Part shown: positions 10,210-21,575 of the stretch, piece by piece
How the letters are laid out: each line of letters opens with the position of its first letter
How positions within the stretch are numbered: position 1 is the stretch's first letter
Assembly: GCA_004764695.1 (NCBI GenBank)
Contig: SMSO01000007.1
Coordinates: 1,805,270 to 1,869,269, forward strand
DNA from: Schizochytrium sp. TIO01
Taxonomy: Eukaryota > Sar > Bigyra > Thraustochytrida > Thraustochytriidae
Length of the DNA stretch: 64,000 nt
Direction of reading: 5' to 3'
Notes under the pieces: model-generated
Database searches by the model: none
Seen by the model: only the letters and a program-made list of their open reading frames with translations
What the model was told of the DNA's origin: nothing
Position numbers and translations under genes: made by a program

Positions 10210-11060
10210 AGAGGCGCGCAGTAGACGATAATTGGGGTTTGCGACTCAGGCATCACCATTTCATTCTGACAAATCGCAGAGCATTTTTTTTTTCCTTCAA
10301 AACTTCTGCTTTGCTTCAAAAACATTGCATTTCCTTCAGTTGATTTGTGCAAAAAATCTACATGAGCAAGGGAGTGGGGGGTGTGAGATGTTGTGGTTGG
10401 TTTTATGGATGCTTATGGCTGTGTAGGTGCCTGAAGGAAGATGTTCTGATTAAAAGGCAGTTCCAACGGCATCTAGTTATTTTGGGATTAGAGTTTCGGA
10501 TTATTGCGAGTAAGTATATCGCTCGGTACCCAAGACGGTTCGTGTTGTAAACATCCTGACCTAGAGGTCTCACAGCTATGACTATTTCGAATACCTTTCG
10601 CTAATAAATATGTAGCAAATCATGTATTATGACACCAAATTCTGATGTTAATTATCATGGTCCTACACAAGCACTTTCTTCCTCATCACAAGTATTCATA
10701 CATTACCTAGTCTCTTTATCAAGTTATCTGAAATACTCATCACTTTCGTGGCAGATTTCAGAATCAGTTGGCAATCATCGCTCCTTCTATTGCATCGCAT
10801 GAGATTTACGCAAAGTGCTATTTTCTGCTCCAGGTCTTTGTAGTTCGTAAGCATTGAAGACATTCTTAGGTAGAGTTCCACAGAAGAGCCGCCTGCTCGG
10901 ATATACGACTCTTAGAGTGGTTTACTAGAATAGAACACCTTTTGCATTTGATGAAGAACAACCTTCTCGTCACAAAGCTGGATCGTGAGCAGCACAGCAC
11001 GTTGACCCTGCGAAGTATCTTTTAGGAAAGTGTCTAGCTTCGAGATATCAACACATCAAG
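10210..11060. other. Divergent intergenic region (F-box/LRR and DTD promoters)
   Basis: This 851-nt AT-rich gap lies between two divergent start codons, so it should carry both promoters. Small open frames here (10232-10550 +, 10696-10881 -) are short and unrecognisable. A T-rich tract lies at about 10285-10297, close to the F-box/LRR start. I cannot point to a convincing TATA box or operator. Confidence 0.4.
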
Positions 11061-11783
11061 ATGCGTGTGGTTGTACAACGCGTGAAGAGTGCCAGTGTCA
11101 CCGTAGATGGCAAAGTAGTCTCGAGCATTGGTCGCGGCATCTTGTGCCTGACAGGGCTCCGCCGCGACGACGACGAGACCGATCTGAAGTGGATGCTGGG
11201 GAAAATACTCGGCCTTCGTCTCTGGGAAGATGAATCTGGCTCTATGTGGAAACGCTGCGTTGCTGACTCCCCAAAACTTGAGGTGCTCCTGGTTTCCCAG
11301 TTCACTCTTTATGGCCAGTTCGTCAAGGGTACCAAACCTGATCTCCATAGAGCCATGCCGCCCACGCAGGCCAAAGACCTCTATGCAAAATTTGTGGAAA
11401 TGGTCTCCGAAGCACATGGCGCAGATCTCGTGAAGAATGGCGAATTTGGAGCGATGATGGAAGTTGCATTGGTTAATGATGGGCCAACAACGTTCACGCT
11501 CGATACGCCTGACAAGACACCTTCAAAGCCAATCCCTGCTTCCAAATCTGCTCCTAAAGCAGCACCAGAAAGGAAGGCTCGCAAGGAAGGCTCGGACCCT
11601 GCAGTGCTTCTCAAGCGTGCTGAGAAGAAGCTTGCAAAGGTTCAAGGCTTGCGCCAAAAACTTGAGAAGGGCGAGATGGACACTCCGAACCCCGAGCAAA
11701 TGGCGAAGCTTGCATCCGAAGCAGAACTCATTGCAGAAGTTGAGCAGCTTAAACTGGAGATTAGTAAGGCTTCTGAAACTTGA
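11061..11783 (+). CDS. DTD1: D-aminoacyl-tRNA deacylase with PYM/eIF2A-like C-terminal helical tail
   Basis: This 240-residue protein hydrolyses D-aminoacyl-tRNA (and probably glycyl-tRNA(Ala)), removing wrongly charged amino acids before translation. Residues 1-148 are a complete DTD domain. They start with MRVVVQRVKSASVTVDGKVV, carry the active-site strand SQFTLYGQF at 79-87, and have FGAMMEVALVNDGPTTFTLD at 129-148, whose NDGPTT corresponds to the NxGP(V/T)T motif of the family. Standard DTD ends near residue 150. This one continues with a Lys/Pro/Ala linker (150-177) and a helical segment at 180-234 (LLKRAEKKLAKVQGLRQK, then PEQMAKLASEAELIAEVEQL). The segment resembles the C-terminal K-K-L-x-x-I-x-x-L..G..L..Q..K...E..L..EL motif of PYM and eIF2A, which associates with ribosomes. 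Enzyme assignment is firm. The tail assignment is pattern similarity. Confidence 0.9.
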   Translation: MRVVVQRVKSASVTVDGKVVSSIGRGILCLTGLRRDDDETDLKWMLGKILGLRLWEDESGSMWKRCVADSPKLEVLLVSQFTLYGQFVKGTKPDLHRAMPPTQAKDLYAKFVEMVSEAHGADLVKNGEFGAMMEVALVNDGPTTFTLDTPDKTPSKPIPASKSAPKAAPERKARKEGSDPAVLLKRAEKKLAKVQGLRQKLEKGEMDTPNPEQMAKLASEAELIAEVEQLKLEISKASET

Positions 11784-12270
11784 TAAATGCAGACTATTTT
11801 GATTCATAGAACGGTTGATTTGCGTGCACCTTTTGGTTCTGGTTGGCGTGAGCAATCGTGTATTCTTCAAAAAGAAGTCGAAATATGATTGATCCTCATG
11901 ACAATCGCTCATCCCTATGATTTACATGTCGTGTGTATGCGAGTATGGTGAAATGGTGGAATGGGGCAGCCAAAATCAGACAGAGTTGTGTAAGAAGGGC
12001 TCTAGGTTTAGGCTGTATCATCAATGATAAATAGTGACAGCAACTCCTTCTGCAAGTACAAGGAAACAAACTCAAGAACAGGAAAGAAAAAGATGATAAT
12101 CAATTATTTAGGAGGATCATTACGTACAATCTTTTGTCTAGTTTGAAGATGGCGAGTGCCTCTGTCATGAATTTATTTTGCGTTGACGCTTCGATAGCGC
12201 TGTGCTTTATATGTTTTTGTTTTTGTCTTTTCGGGTTTGTTTAATACACGTCCTTGTTTTCATCTAAGGT
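11784..12270. other. Convergent 3' spacer
   Basis: This 487-nt gap lies between the stops of the DTD gene (+) and the kinesin gene (-), presumably 3' untranslated regions. It contains a T/G-rich stretch near 12210-12245. No gene or repeat was seen. Confidence 0.5.
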
Positions 12271-14212
12271 TTAAACAGTGATACCCAAGAGCTGGCGCCG
12301 CCGCTCGTGCAAAAGCTGCAGTTGTTCGTGCTCCGCCTCTGCGCCGACAAGGCGAGTAGTGCGAATCATTTCTCCACCCTGCAGGTTGAGAGTCTCCTCG
12401 AAGGTGCCCTCTTCAACGTGGGCGTCCGAGCGTCGAATCTCAGTTGTCTCCCAGCGCTCCTTTTCGCGAATGGTGTCTTCCAGCGATTTAATGCGGAAGT
12501 TGATCTCCCGCACCAAGTCGCCTACAAATGATGCATTATTGTCACGACGCTGATTCTTAACCAAAGAACATTCCTCACCAAAGCGTAAAGTCTCAAGAGT
12601 CTCTGCTGCGTGTGTTGGGTCTGAATTGATACATACAACAGCTCGGGTTCGCGAACTGCCGCCTAGGCCTGCAGACATGAGCATCGTGAGCTTGGACTCC
12701 TTGTAAGGGACGTGGCGTTGTTGACGGTTGAGAGCAGCAATTACTCGCTTTAGTGCCAAGAGGCCCATGTTAATATGCTGAGCTTCTACTTTATTTTGGC
12801 CCTCTGCCTTGGACTTGTCCAGTCGCTCGGAACCTCCAAGATCGCCCAAAAATAAATGGCTCTCAATTTCAGCACCTGTACGCTGGCAACGTTGGCGCAA
12901 TGTTAAAATGATGAGGGTGTGCCCGCGAGTACTTCTTTCGTTCATCAGAGTCGCTGCCTTTGTCTTGCTGGTTTCACCCTGTCGCAAAAGATGCTCAATA
13001 TCTTCTTGTGTGTGCACCTGTACTTGGGCCTGGCCAGAGAGAACGAACCTCTGAGCTGCGACCGCAGAGCGCGCGACAGCTTGTCCGTCACGGAGAAGGT
13101 CGAACACCTGCTCATTATACACTTCTATGTACGATAGGGAAACGTTCGCTTGCACCTTTCCCCGGGCATTACGTTCTCGAGCAGCTTGAAGAACACCAGC
13201 ACATGCACGTGGTACAAGTCCCATACGGGGCGACTTGAGGTCACTTTTTACTTCGTTATCAGGACCATAATACATAGTATATGTTTTGCCACTGCCGGTT
13301 TGCCCGTACACAAAAAGCGTTCCATTCCAGCCGTTCAAGCAGTCAGCCACAAGTTTGCGGCCAATTCGATCATAGACTGCTCCTTGGCTTTTATCTTCTC
13401 CGAAAATTCCATTAAAATTAAAGCTCCGGATTCCAACATTGGGGCAAGTCATAACAATGCTGCCATCCATTTCATTCACATTGTGAATCTTGAACTCAAA
13501 GCTCTGCTTTGCACCTGCTGCTGCAGCAAGATCTTCGTCAAAAGTACCCTCAGCTACATCGTCTAGACCATCACCAGTTTTTTCCTCCGTTGTTTGCGGC
13601 ATGCCATTGAACCAGTCGCCCTGACGCTGAAGAATCTTCAGCGCCTCGCGAGAAGTGATCTCGCGGTCAGGAAACTGAAGCTTGATCAGCGCGACACGCT
13701 GGTGCAGAGGCAAAGTAACTTTGGAAGAGCTGTCCTTCTCGAAAAGATTCTCCTCATGTTCAATATTATTTTGAGCATCATCCGACCCAGCATTTTCGCA
13801 ATTAGTATTGATGCTCTCGGGGTTGGTTGCCTTGGACATGGGGCGGATTCTCGCAAAGACCTGCACGCGCTGACCTTCCTGAAGGTCTCTCGTACGCAGG
13901 GCACCTTCTTGTAAGGCCATGACCTTGCCAAAGCCCGCGCACAGACCATAAATCCTCAAAGTATGTGCGCCAAGTTTCACTTGCTGGCAAAGTTTTGGGG
14001 CAATACAGGTTAAAGTTCTGCGCCGCGAAACTGCACTGGGCCTGCCACCAGCCAGGCCAGTTTTGCAAATGAGACCATGAACGATTGATAGACACTAGCG
14101 AGGCTCTTTCACCAAACGTCAAGAACGACATGACCTCGAGTAGCCATGCTGGAGGTTCATCCGTCAGCTTTTGTGGCACAAGTTTGCTCGAAGTACACAG
14201 GGACGAGGCCAT
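12271..14212 (-). CDS. F-box-like domain joined to divergent kinesin motor (spliced or frameshifted model)
   Basis: Two overlapping frames on the same strand form one likely gene. Frame 1 (ATG at 14212) gives an F-box-like head: PPAWLLEVMSFLTFGERASL, then INRSWSHLQNWPGWWQ, up to TWRTYFEDLWS. Frame 2 (open from 13980) gives a kinesin motor: QRVQVFARIRP, P-loop YGQTGSGKTYTM, SYIEVYNEQVFDLL, switch I NERSTRGH, switch II LGDLGGSE, and VPYKESKLTMLM. A 64-nt GT-AG interval at 13879-13942 would join ...DLWS to EGQRVQV in frame, giving about 625 residues. Alternatives are a sequencing or real frameshift, or a separate kinesin starting at the ATG at 13918-13920. The motor has about 110 extra residues between its first strand and the P-loop region, and only a short tail (about 100 residues), so no long coiled-coil stalk. 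Motor identity is sure; the F-box join is inferred. Confidence 0.75.
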
Positions 14213-15502
14213 GCTTGGTGACGATTGCTAACACAACAAAGGGTAGTTTCCTTCAAGACAAGCCTACGTTTACTGTAGTCAAATAGCGCCTAGCAACCAA
14301 AAAACTTTGCGCAGTTTCGAAGGTAATGTTCTCGCTCTACAAGTCGTTGAGGATCTGTCGCGAGCTTTGGATTGCACCAATTGGGTCGTCGAATTGGTAT
14401 CCCAACTAAACCATCAGTTCCTAGCACGTTCTCAGTCTGTGCTGGATTCTTCCCGAGATCGGTTTTACCGGTAGTTTTAAATTATTATTATCATATATTA
14501 GATTTCTAGTAGTATTTTTTAAAAGTTTATAGTCGGCGCGGCAAGCCAAAGGTCTGAAGTGCGCATTTTCGTTTTCAATTTGCAGTATTTGTTTCTGCTA
14601 CGTTCACGGTAAATGATCAAAATGAAAATTGAAAAGAGAAATAAACAGTCTCATTGTTTTGCATGATACTGCGGCCATGCCATTGGGTTGAGAATAAATA
14701 GCCTTTCGCTCGTCACAATGTTAAATTTTAGAGTGCCTAATTTTGAGCTCCATGAAAGCATAATCTAGCATCATAATGATACGTTTATTGCAAAAGAATA
14801 GAAATGACACACAGACGAATGGGTTTCGACTGCACCAAGGATTGTAAAAACTATGCAACAACGTAGGAAAAGTGTCCATGGCCAACGCTAGTCGTTCAAA
14901 TTAATTATGCTATCTCGGAGTCTAAGACAAAATTCTATTGCATTTTTCACCCAAATTTACGTGTGTACGAGATCACTTAATGATAGCTTTCGATTGCCAT
15001 GCCGATCGGCGGTAGACTTCTTGGAAAGCAAGACTGTCAGCAGGTAGGATTAGAATAAAAAACTAGAGTGTGGAATAATGCACGGCTACTAAAGGCTTCA
15101 CAAGCTTTACATAAAATTGCACCGGGAGCAGACATTCCTTGATTTCATTTGCGTTTAAAAGCTTTAACTGATTAAGCTAGGGTATCTACGAGAGGGTTTG
15201 TGAGCAGGTAAATCTACTTCTGTTCCAACCAACAAAATAACCATGAATTGTATATTAGTAACAGGATGGGGTGCCCAGGCCATATCAACATCTTAGTTTA
15301 CACTTCCAAACCGTCAAAGGCACTTTCTTTCTAGAAAGCAGAGCGTATTGATCAGTTGCAAAAATAGTGGTCTCAGTGATTGTAATTGATGAATATGAGG
15401 CAATATCTTGGATGAAGAGATGTGCAACCTTGCAGAAAAGGTGCAGGGTGGGAAAGACAGATGCATGAAGCGCACTGGATCACGTACTTCTATGAATACG
15501 TT
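14213..15502. other. Intergenic spacer
   Basis: This 1.29-kb AT-rich gap lies between the start of the F-box/kinesin gene and the stop of the PDZ-PH gene, both on the minus strand. It should hold the promoter of the former and the 3' end of the latter. There is no open frame above 60 codons and no repeat of note. Confidence 0.5.
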
Positions 15503-16492
15503 TCAACGATGTTCTAGAGCACGTTGCTCAAGAGAGAAATCATAATCAAGAAGTGCTGGTTGAAGATCCGCAGGGTTCTGAAAATTTGGGGCAAGTGAGA
15601 TCACAGTATCAGGACCGCCAATTGCCTGAACGCGAGAAAGGCTCAATATTTTATAGACTCCACGCTCTTCTGGTGAAGTGTGTGATGACGAGATTGATGT
15701 CTCAGCTGAAGTAGCACCGAGGTGCGCCTTGTTATTGCGAATCGCTTCGCGACCCATTCGCAAATACGCCTCCACTCCGTCAGAAAGCTCGTTTATAGGA
15801 GCCTGTGGTACACTTGGGGCAGGTCGTTGTGCTTGCATATTTTGGACATTTTGCTGACCACTATGTTGGCTAGAGAGTGGCTGGAAGAACGTCTTCTCCA
15901 ACGCACATTCGATTGCATGCATCCACTGATCCCGGCTCTCAGAGGAGTTGCTCTGCAGGATCATGTCCTTATCCCCACAGCGAATCTCAAATACGCCCTG
16001 GTGCAAAGGGTATCCAGCAGCGATGCGAGGCCGACCAATCTCATCAACATCATATTTTGCCTTGAGTACGCTATCAACCGAGCTGGAGAAAGTTTCGCGA
16101 GTGACCTTGAAGTAGCGCATGCTCCATTTCTTAAATAGTCCTTGACCCAACTTGCTCAAAGGCCCTTCTTTGATGGCAACTTCACCACTGCGTTGGATTT
16201 GCTGCCAATCAGACGGCCTTGCCCGCGCAAATCGGATCTTGAGCTCCTTCTGGTCCTTAATAATGCCCTGGAGAAGACGAACCACTTCAGTGTTGGGAGA
16301 AAATGCAACATACTGGTCATTCACGCTCACAATAAAATCTCCGGCCTGGACTCCGTTTCTAGTAGAGTATCCTGTGTTTTCTACGCTGTCTACAATCGTG
16401 TTACCCATCTTTGGCATCGAAGGGTCATCTCGGTTCACTACGCTCATTCCAAGCCGAGCGCCGCCGGGATACGAACTCACAAAGTACTCCAT
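15503..16492 (-). CDS. PDZ and PH domain protein
   Basis: This 329-residue protein begins with a PDZ-like domain at about 10-90. LGMSVV would be the carboxylate-binding loop, followed by IVDSVENTGYSTRNGVQAGD, FIVSVNDQ and VVRLLQGI. A PH domain follows at about 105-208: EGPLSKLGQGLFKKWSMRYF, a variable loop, GVFEIRCGDKDMILQSNSSE, and the C-terminal helix RDQWMHAIECAL with its invariant Trp. PH domains of this layout bind phosphoinositides or protein partners at membranes, and PDZ domains bind C-terminal peptides, so a membrane-associated adaptor is the likely role. The last 120 residues are Gln/Ser/Pro-rich and probably disordered, with one short helical stretch (DGVEAYLRMGREAI). The ATG at 16490-16492 directly precedes the PDZ strand. 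No enzyme domain is visible. Confidence 0.8.
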   Translation of the reverse strand: MEYFVSSYPGGARLGMSVVNRDDPSMPKMGNTIVDSVENTGYSTRNGVQAGDFIVSVNDQYVAFSPNTEVVRLLQGIIKDQKELKIRFARARPSDWQQIQRSGEVAIKEGPLSKLGQGLFKKWSMRYFKVTRETFSSSVDSVLKAKYDVDEIGRPRIAAGYPLHQGVFEIRCGDKDMILQSNSSESRDQWMHAIECALEKTFFQPLSSQHSGQQNVQNMQAQRPAPSVPQAPINELSDGVEAYLRMGREAIRNNKAHLGATSAETSISSSHTSPEERGVYKILSLSRVQAIGGPDTVISLAPNFQNPADLQPALLDYDFSLEQRALEHR

Positions 16493-19324
16493 CTCTGCAA
16501 ATATTCACCAACCAGAGCAGAGTCAGACTGCCAATGACTTGCTCTAGACCCGATGTCTCCTTTTATTCTCTACGATCTAGAGCTGGCTCCTGAAAAGGTC
16601 GCGTTTGAGTGCTTCTCTAAGATACACGAGACCGCAGAATGACCGAAATCCAGCGCAGAAGAACAAAAAGCTAAGATGGAGATGCCGAAAGTGATGGAAA
16701 GCCGGATAGACAGTCTGACTAGATAACGCGAGGCACTCAGAAGCAAGCCTACTGCAGACTTGGTGGCTTTATTTCTCCGCAGAGACAATCTCTCGCAGAC
16801 GCTTGCCGTAAAGGGATGAAGAAGCTTTGGCTTCTTCGATGCCTTCCTTCATTCTTTTCCTTCTGCTTCCTTCTTTCTTTCGTCATATTAATGTGGACCT
16901 ATGGCTGATGGTAAGCTAATAATTACTACTATTAAGAAATTCCATTAGGACTCAATCCATTTGATGATGCATTTGCTTTGGTTCTTCATTTTGCTTAGAT
17001 GCATCTTAGTGCAAATCTTTTCTGCACGAACAACCGTGAAATTGATTGTTTTTTGCTGTATAGTTTCACCGCATGGTTCGTTCTTGTTTTCCCTTGCTCC
17101 TTGTTTTTGCCATGGAGTAAATCATAACCTATACCATTCATGATCTGCATGAATGTATTTGTCTGATGCAGATCTTCAATTCAATACAACATTATGCGCT
17201 ATAGTTATCATGACTATGACCGTAGCTATTGATCATCTGAAAGCCACCCAAAAGACAATGCAGCACTGGAATAAATAACATATCTATAGGAACCCCCCAG
17301 CAAAGAGACGGGCCCTTGGGACTGTTCAGTTGAAATATAGAGCAATTTGCACAGAACCAATCTCAATTGGAAATGTCAGAGGGCCTTGGTTGTTGCAGAT
17401 CGGGGGGCGGTAGATTAAAAAAATAAAATAAAAATGGCACAGGATGAGGTGCAATTGGTCTCTATCATGGGTTGCTTGAATAGAGCTAATTCAAAATACG
17501 AGCATACATTTGGTTTTGAATATTTGGAAAGTGCAACATTTTCTCTAAAGTGGAATTTCGATTAATTCTATAATGATCAAGATGTGGAACTTTCAATGCT
17601 CCAAATGTGGATTTACGGATATCCTCATTTGCTTGCTGTTAAATGCTCATGATGCACATTAAGTCACTCCACACTTAATGATAGATGTCAGGAGCTTAAA
17701 ACTTGGATTCCACTGTTAAAAGCTTCACCTTGTATACTGAAAACGTTCTTATTTCCTATGATGATCAAGTCGGTCAGTCATCTTTGTACCGCAAACAAAT
17801 GGAATTATTACTAGAATCAAGGATGTCTCTTACTACGTTTTAAAAAGTTCAAGACAAAATATTATAATATGAAATTTTATAAAAGAGGTTGATACTTGGT
17901 TTGGTGGAATTGATGTCCAGCACAATATTCCGGAGTGTCAGAAATTCCTTTGGAATATCTAGAAAATACCTCCTATGATTTCTGCTGCAAGGACTGTGGA
18001 TCAGCATGCCCAAATGAACAAAGACAGCCCTGGCAGTCCCAGAATACGAGGACGACTCAGCAGGATAAAGAAGAACTTAGAGAAACAGAGATAACTGAGT
18101 ATTTCGCAGTAGGTAATAAGCGCTAGAACAGGCTCTAGATTACCCAGTTCCCAAATTTCACGGAGCTCCTTTGTCTCTTATCTCCTATCTTCAAGTTACC
18201 TAATAAGACAAGGTATCGAATTATTTAGAAATTCCATGGGTGATGCTGGCGTCAGAATTCCCCTCTCTCTCCGGCTTCTGATTAAGCAGCCTGCTTGTGG
18301 CGACTTGAGCTGTCCTCGTGAGTCCTTTGTCCACCTCCTCAGTATTCAAGTCCCTGACTCCTTATGGGTCCTCTTGCTGTTTCTTAAGAGAGGCATTCAC
18401 AGATAAATTTCAGGTAAAGCTCGATAACGATCGCAACGTACCAACTCGGATCGCAGGTGGATAGCACGTGCTGTTAGTTTCTAAAGGTTTCTTGCATGCT
18501 GAATACGCACGATACTACTTGGTTTGTACTGCCTCCTATGCGTTGAGCACCTCTGGTCCATGACCTGGTCTGTCGGAACTCTAAACTTTAATACACAAGT
18601 ACCTCTTTCTTTACAGAAGACGGAGGGAGAAAGCAAAGGAAAAACCGCTGCAGTACCAGTAGACCTGCTTACACAGGCGAGGCGTCGGCTGCGAGCCACC
18701 GAGGTGGTTTCGTCAAGAACAAGTACATGAACGACCATCTCGTCCGTCTGATTTCACCACGACAGAGCTCCTGATTGGTTGATCGGCCCTGTTGTTTTCA
18801 GAGAAGAGCCTGTGCCTTGAAACCAAGACACCAAGAAACTTGAAGTTGCGTGAAGCATACTGCCACCAGCACTGCCCAAGACCGGGGAACCCACAACAGG
18901 TACGCGCGAGTTCGATTGTATAAATAACAGAAAGCGAATAACCACTCTTCGGACGAGTATTGGAGTTTTAACTCCCAAGATGACCTGATATTGTTACTTA
19001 GTTACCTATAGTATGAGTTAGAGTCACTCCTTATGCACAATACCAAAATCGCTTTGCACCATGGCATTCATTTGTATCCCGCATAGTGCTTTTTTTAAAT
19101 AGAAGGATTAGAGTTAATGCGAACCCAAGGCTGCTCTCCTCAAGCTGAAGTCGAAGTTTTAGATCATACCAATTATTCGCGTACCCAGCTGGTCAAACTA
19201 TCCTCTTCGGCTTCCGAAAGCCTCGATGGGTACTCTTTCATATACCTCTTTCTCTTTCACAAAAAAAAATATTCTGAAAAAAGGTTATTATTACTTTAAA
19301 GTCTTTCTAAGTTATAAATATATT

Positions 19325-19347
19325 AATAAATAAATAAATAAATAAAT
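19325..19347. repeat. TAAA microsatellite
   Basis: Uninterrupted AATA/TAAA tetranucleotide run of about 23 nt. Confidence 0.85.
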
Positions 19348-21017
19348 TTGACGGGTAGCTGATTATAACAGTGACATACATAGAAAACAACGACGCCTGG
19401 CTTTGCTTTTGCAGATGTCACAGGACCGACTGACTTGTGAAGTCCCTTTGCTTTCGGGGAAATTCTCCTTCCTACCTGGGACGGTGCCTAGATGGTAGGC
19501 AGCTAGATCGTGCTGGTTTTTGCATCCCTCTTAGTACCTTGTCGTACTTTTTGATGTCCTATTGTCCCTTCTCAGTACACACCCCGAGCCCACTTGCCAC
19601 CATTAGAGGGTAGGTAAGTAGTCCTAAGCAAGAAAGCAAAGCTAAATAAAAAAGGTATTTATTACTATTTGTTGATGAATTTATAAGTGCGATTCTTCTC
19701 TTCATCTCTTGCAAAGCTATAGGTTGGCTGACCTGGAATTGCAGTGGCGAGAAGCAGAAGCTTCGCGCTCGAGGGAAAATCTTGGTTGAACAGCACCATG
19801 CATCAGGTTGGCTGGCTGGCTTCAGTCTGCCTGCGAGTATCGAATCATTGGCATTAAACGATGTGCGAACTTGCTTGCATAAACTTGTTCTAAAACAATG
19901 TTACCATAGCTCCGCGAGCGAACGACTTCGGCGGCATCCGGAAATCAATTTTTAGCAGCCTCTCGTTAAAACTCGACTCCACGAGTATACTCGCAGCATC
20001 GCGTTACAAGGAAGTTAGTTCTAAATTGATGACTTGTAAGATGGTTGCAGCTGTAAGCTCGTAGATTGCGATAACCGAACTATCTAGTGATGTGACATTT
20101 AGGTACTGTGAATTTGCAAGCACTAGGTAATGAAATGTGGCTTGGCCAATCGAATATGAGTATACGAGCTGGGGCACCTATTTTGGGCTTGATTCGATTG
20201 GATTGCTACGCATTCCTGAAATCATGGTGCCATGATTGGCGGCAATGTATTGAACAAGTTACCATTTCAAGTGCTCAGATCAGCTCGTGATTTGGCCTTT
20301 GCTGGGGTAAGGTTTCCTGTAGACGAAGCAACTCTCAGAGGAAGCAGCTGTTTTTTAAACTAGTTTATCAGCTTTTGCACGGAAGTGCAAAGCGTGACTC
20401 TGATCTGTTGATGGGATGGAGTGCATCAGTTCTGCAAAGATTCCACTCTTCAGACTAGGATGCCAATTCATCTTCTTGATTTGCTTGATCGATTCGTCTG
20501 ATCAATTTGTTGCCTGTTCGGTTATTGTTGGATCACTTTACTTTAAACTATTACATACTACTCAAACTAGTTTGGTTCATTATTTCAATCAAAATTGTTG
20601 CTCGAAAGTTAAGATCCAGAGCCGCACAGGGGGCGAGACGTAGAGACCCCGATTGGGAAGTGCAATCTGACAGCATCAATCATAACGTCAAGGAATCTGT
20701 CCAACCCCCTGTCTCGTCGCTTGTCTGCCAGTGCCCCTCTGTCGATCTTGCGGAAAACTACTGTCGTTAGTGAGTGGCACAATCAATTGCCGTCATAGAT
20801 TGTAAAACCTTCGATTTCTAAAACCTACGGATACCTCCTATCCAGTGCTAAGTAGGTCCTACCGGTGCTAATCATGAAAAAAGTGCATGTGATGTCTCTC
20901 ATGAGAAGAATGACTTCTCCACTCGAAATGAGCTTTTTCATGAAACTCCTTGAACAGCAACAGCTCAAGTCCAAGTCATGTAGGAGGCGCGTGAGGAGTG
21001 GAATAGTCTAAGTTTCT

Positions 21018-21054
21018 GGCTTGCTTGCTTGCTGGCTTGCTTGCTTGCTTGCTT
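21018..21054. repeat. CTTG microsatellite
   Basis: GCTT/CTTG tetranucleotide run with one GCTGG interruption, in the spacer upstream of the TLC-like genes. Confidence 0.85.
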
Positions 21055-21302
21055 CTGTTTAGTTGATTGGCTAGGTATCTCGGTACCTTCTCCACTCGTT
21101 TGTAATAAACTAGCAGAATTATATTCGAACCTTGACGATTGATCCGTAAAAGTCCTCTTCATTTCAGCACAGGTACCCAATAAGTTGCTGGTTAGCTAGG
21201 TGAGCAGTAGGTAGTACTACTGGAGCCAAGTTTGCTCATTCATCCTGGTACTAACTACATAACAAATTAAATTAATTACGAACGAACGAACTAAGTAACT
21301 AA

Positions 21303-21515
21303 CTATTTAGGGAGAAAGCCGCGGAAGAAGTCAACCTTCAAGTTCTTGGGGACCCCTCTTCTCAACCTTTTTGTGTTTGGGCCTCTGATCACTGCACCGA
21401 ATGCGGTCCGTCGCGGTATGTATTGCATACGACGCTTTGCAGTAAGTTTGCTGCTGTCTTTGCCATTGTTTGCCTCCGAGCTCTTTGCAGGACACACCTT
21501 CTCCGGTCTCAGCAA
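21303..21515 (-). other. Small basic open frame, possible protein C-terminus
   Basis: This is a 70-codon frame on the minus strand. Its last 45 residues are strongly basic and regular (KRRMQYIPRRTAFG, NTKRLRRGVPKNLK, FFRGFLPK, then stop), like the end of a small mitochondrial or ribosomal protein. I cannot name it. A second frame starts at an internal ATG (MAKTAANLL...) and stops early. It could be a last exon, a remnant or chance. The plus strand carries a longer but less protein-like frame (21346-21687). Confidence 0.2.
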
Positions 21516-21550
21516 GGACTATCTAGTGCAATGCTTTAGAGTCTTCACAT

Positions 21551-21575
21551 CATTCATTCATTCATTCATTCATTC
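21551..21575. repeat. ATTC microsatellite
   Basis: CATT/ATTC tetranucleotide run, about six units. Confidence 0.85.

Noticed and set aside
13802-13942. Independent C-terminal end for the F-box frame
   Set aside because: After about 13943 the frame lies over the conserved start of the kinesin and is Arg/Pro-rich shadow sequence, so a true end there is unlikely.
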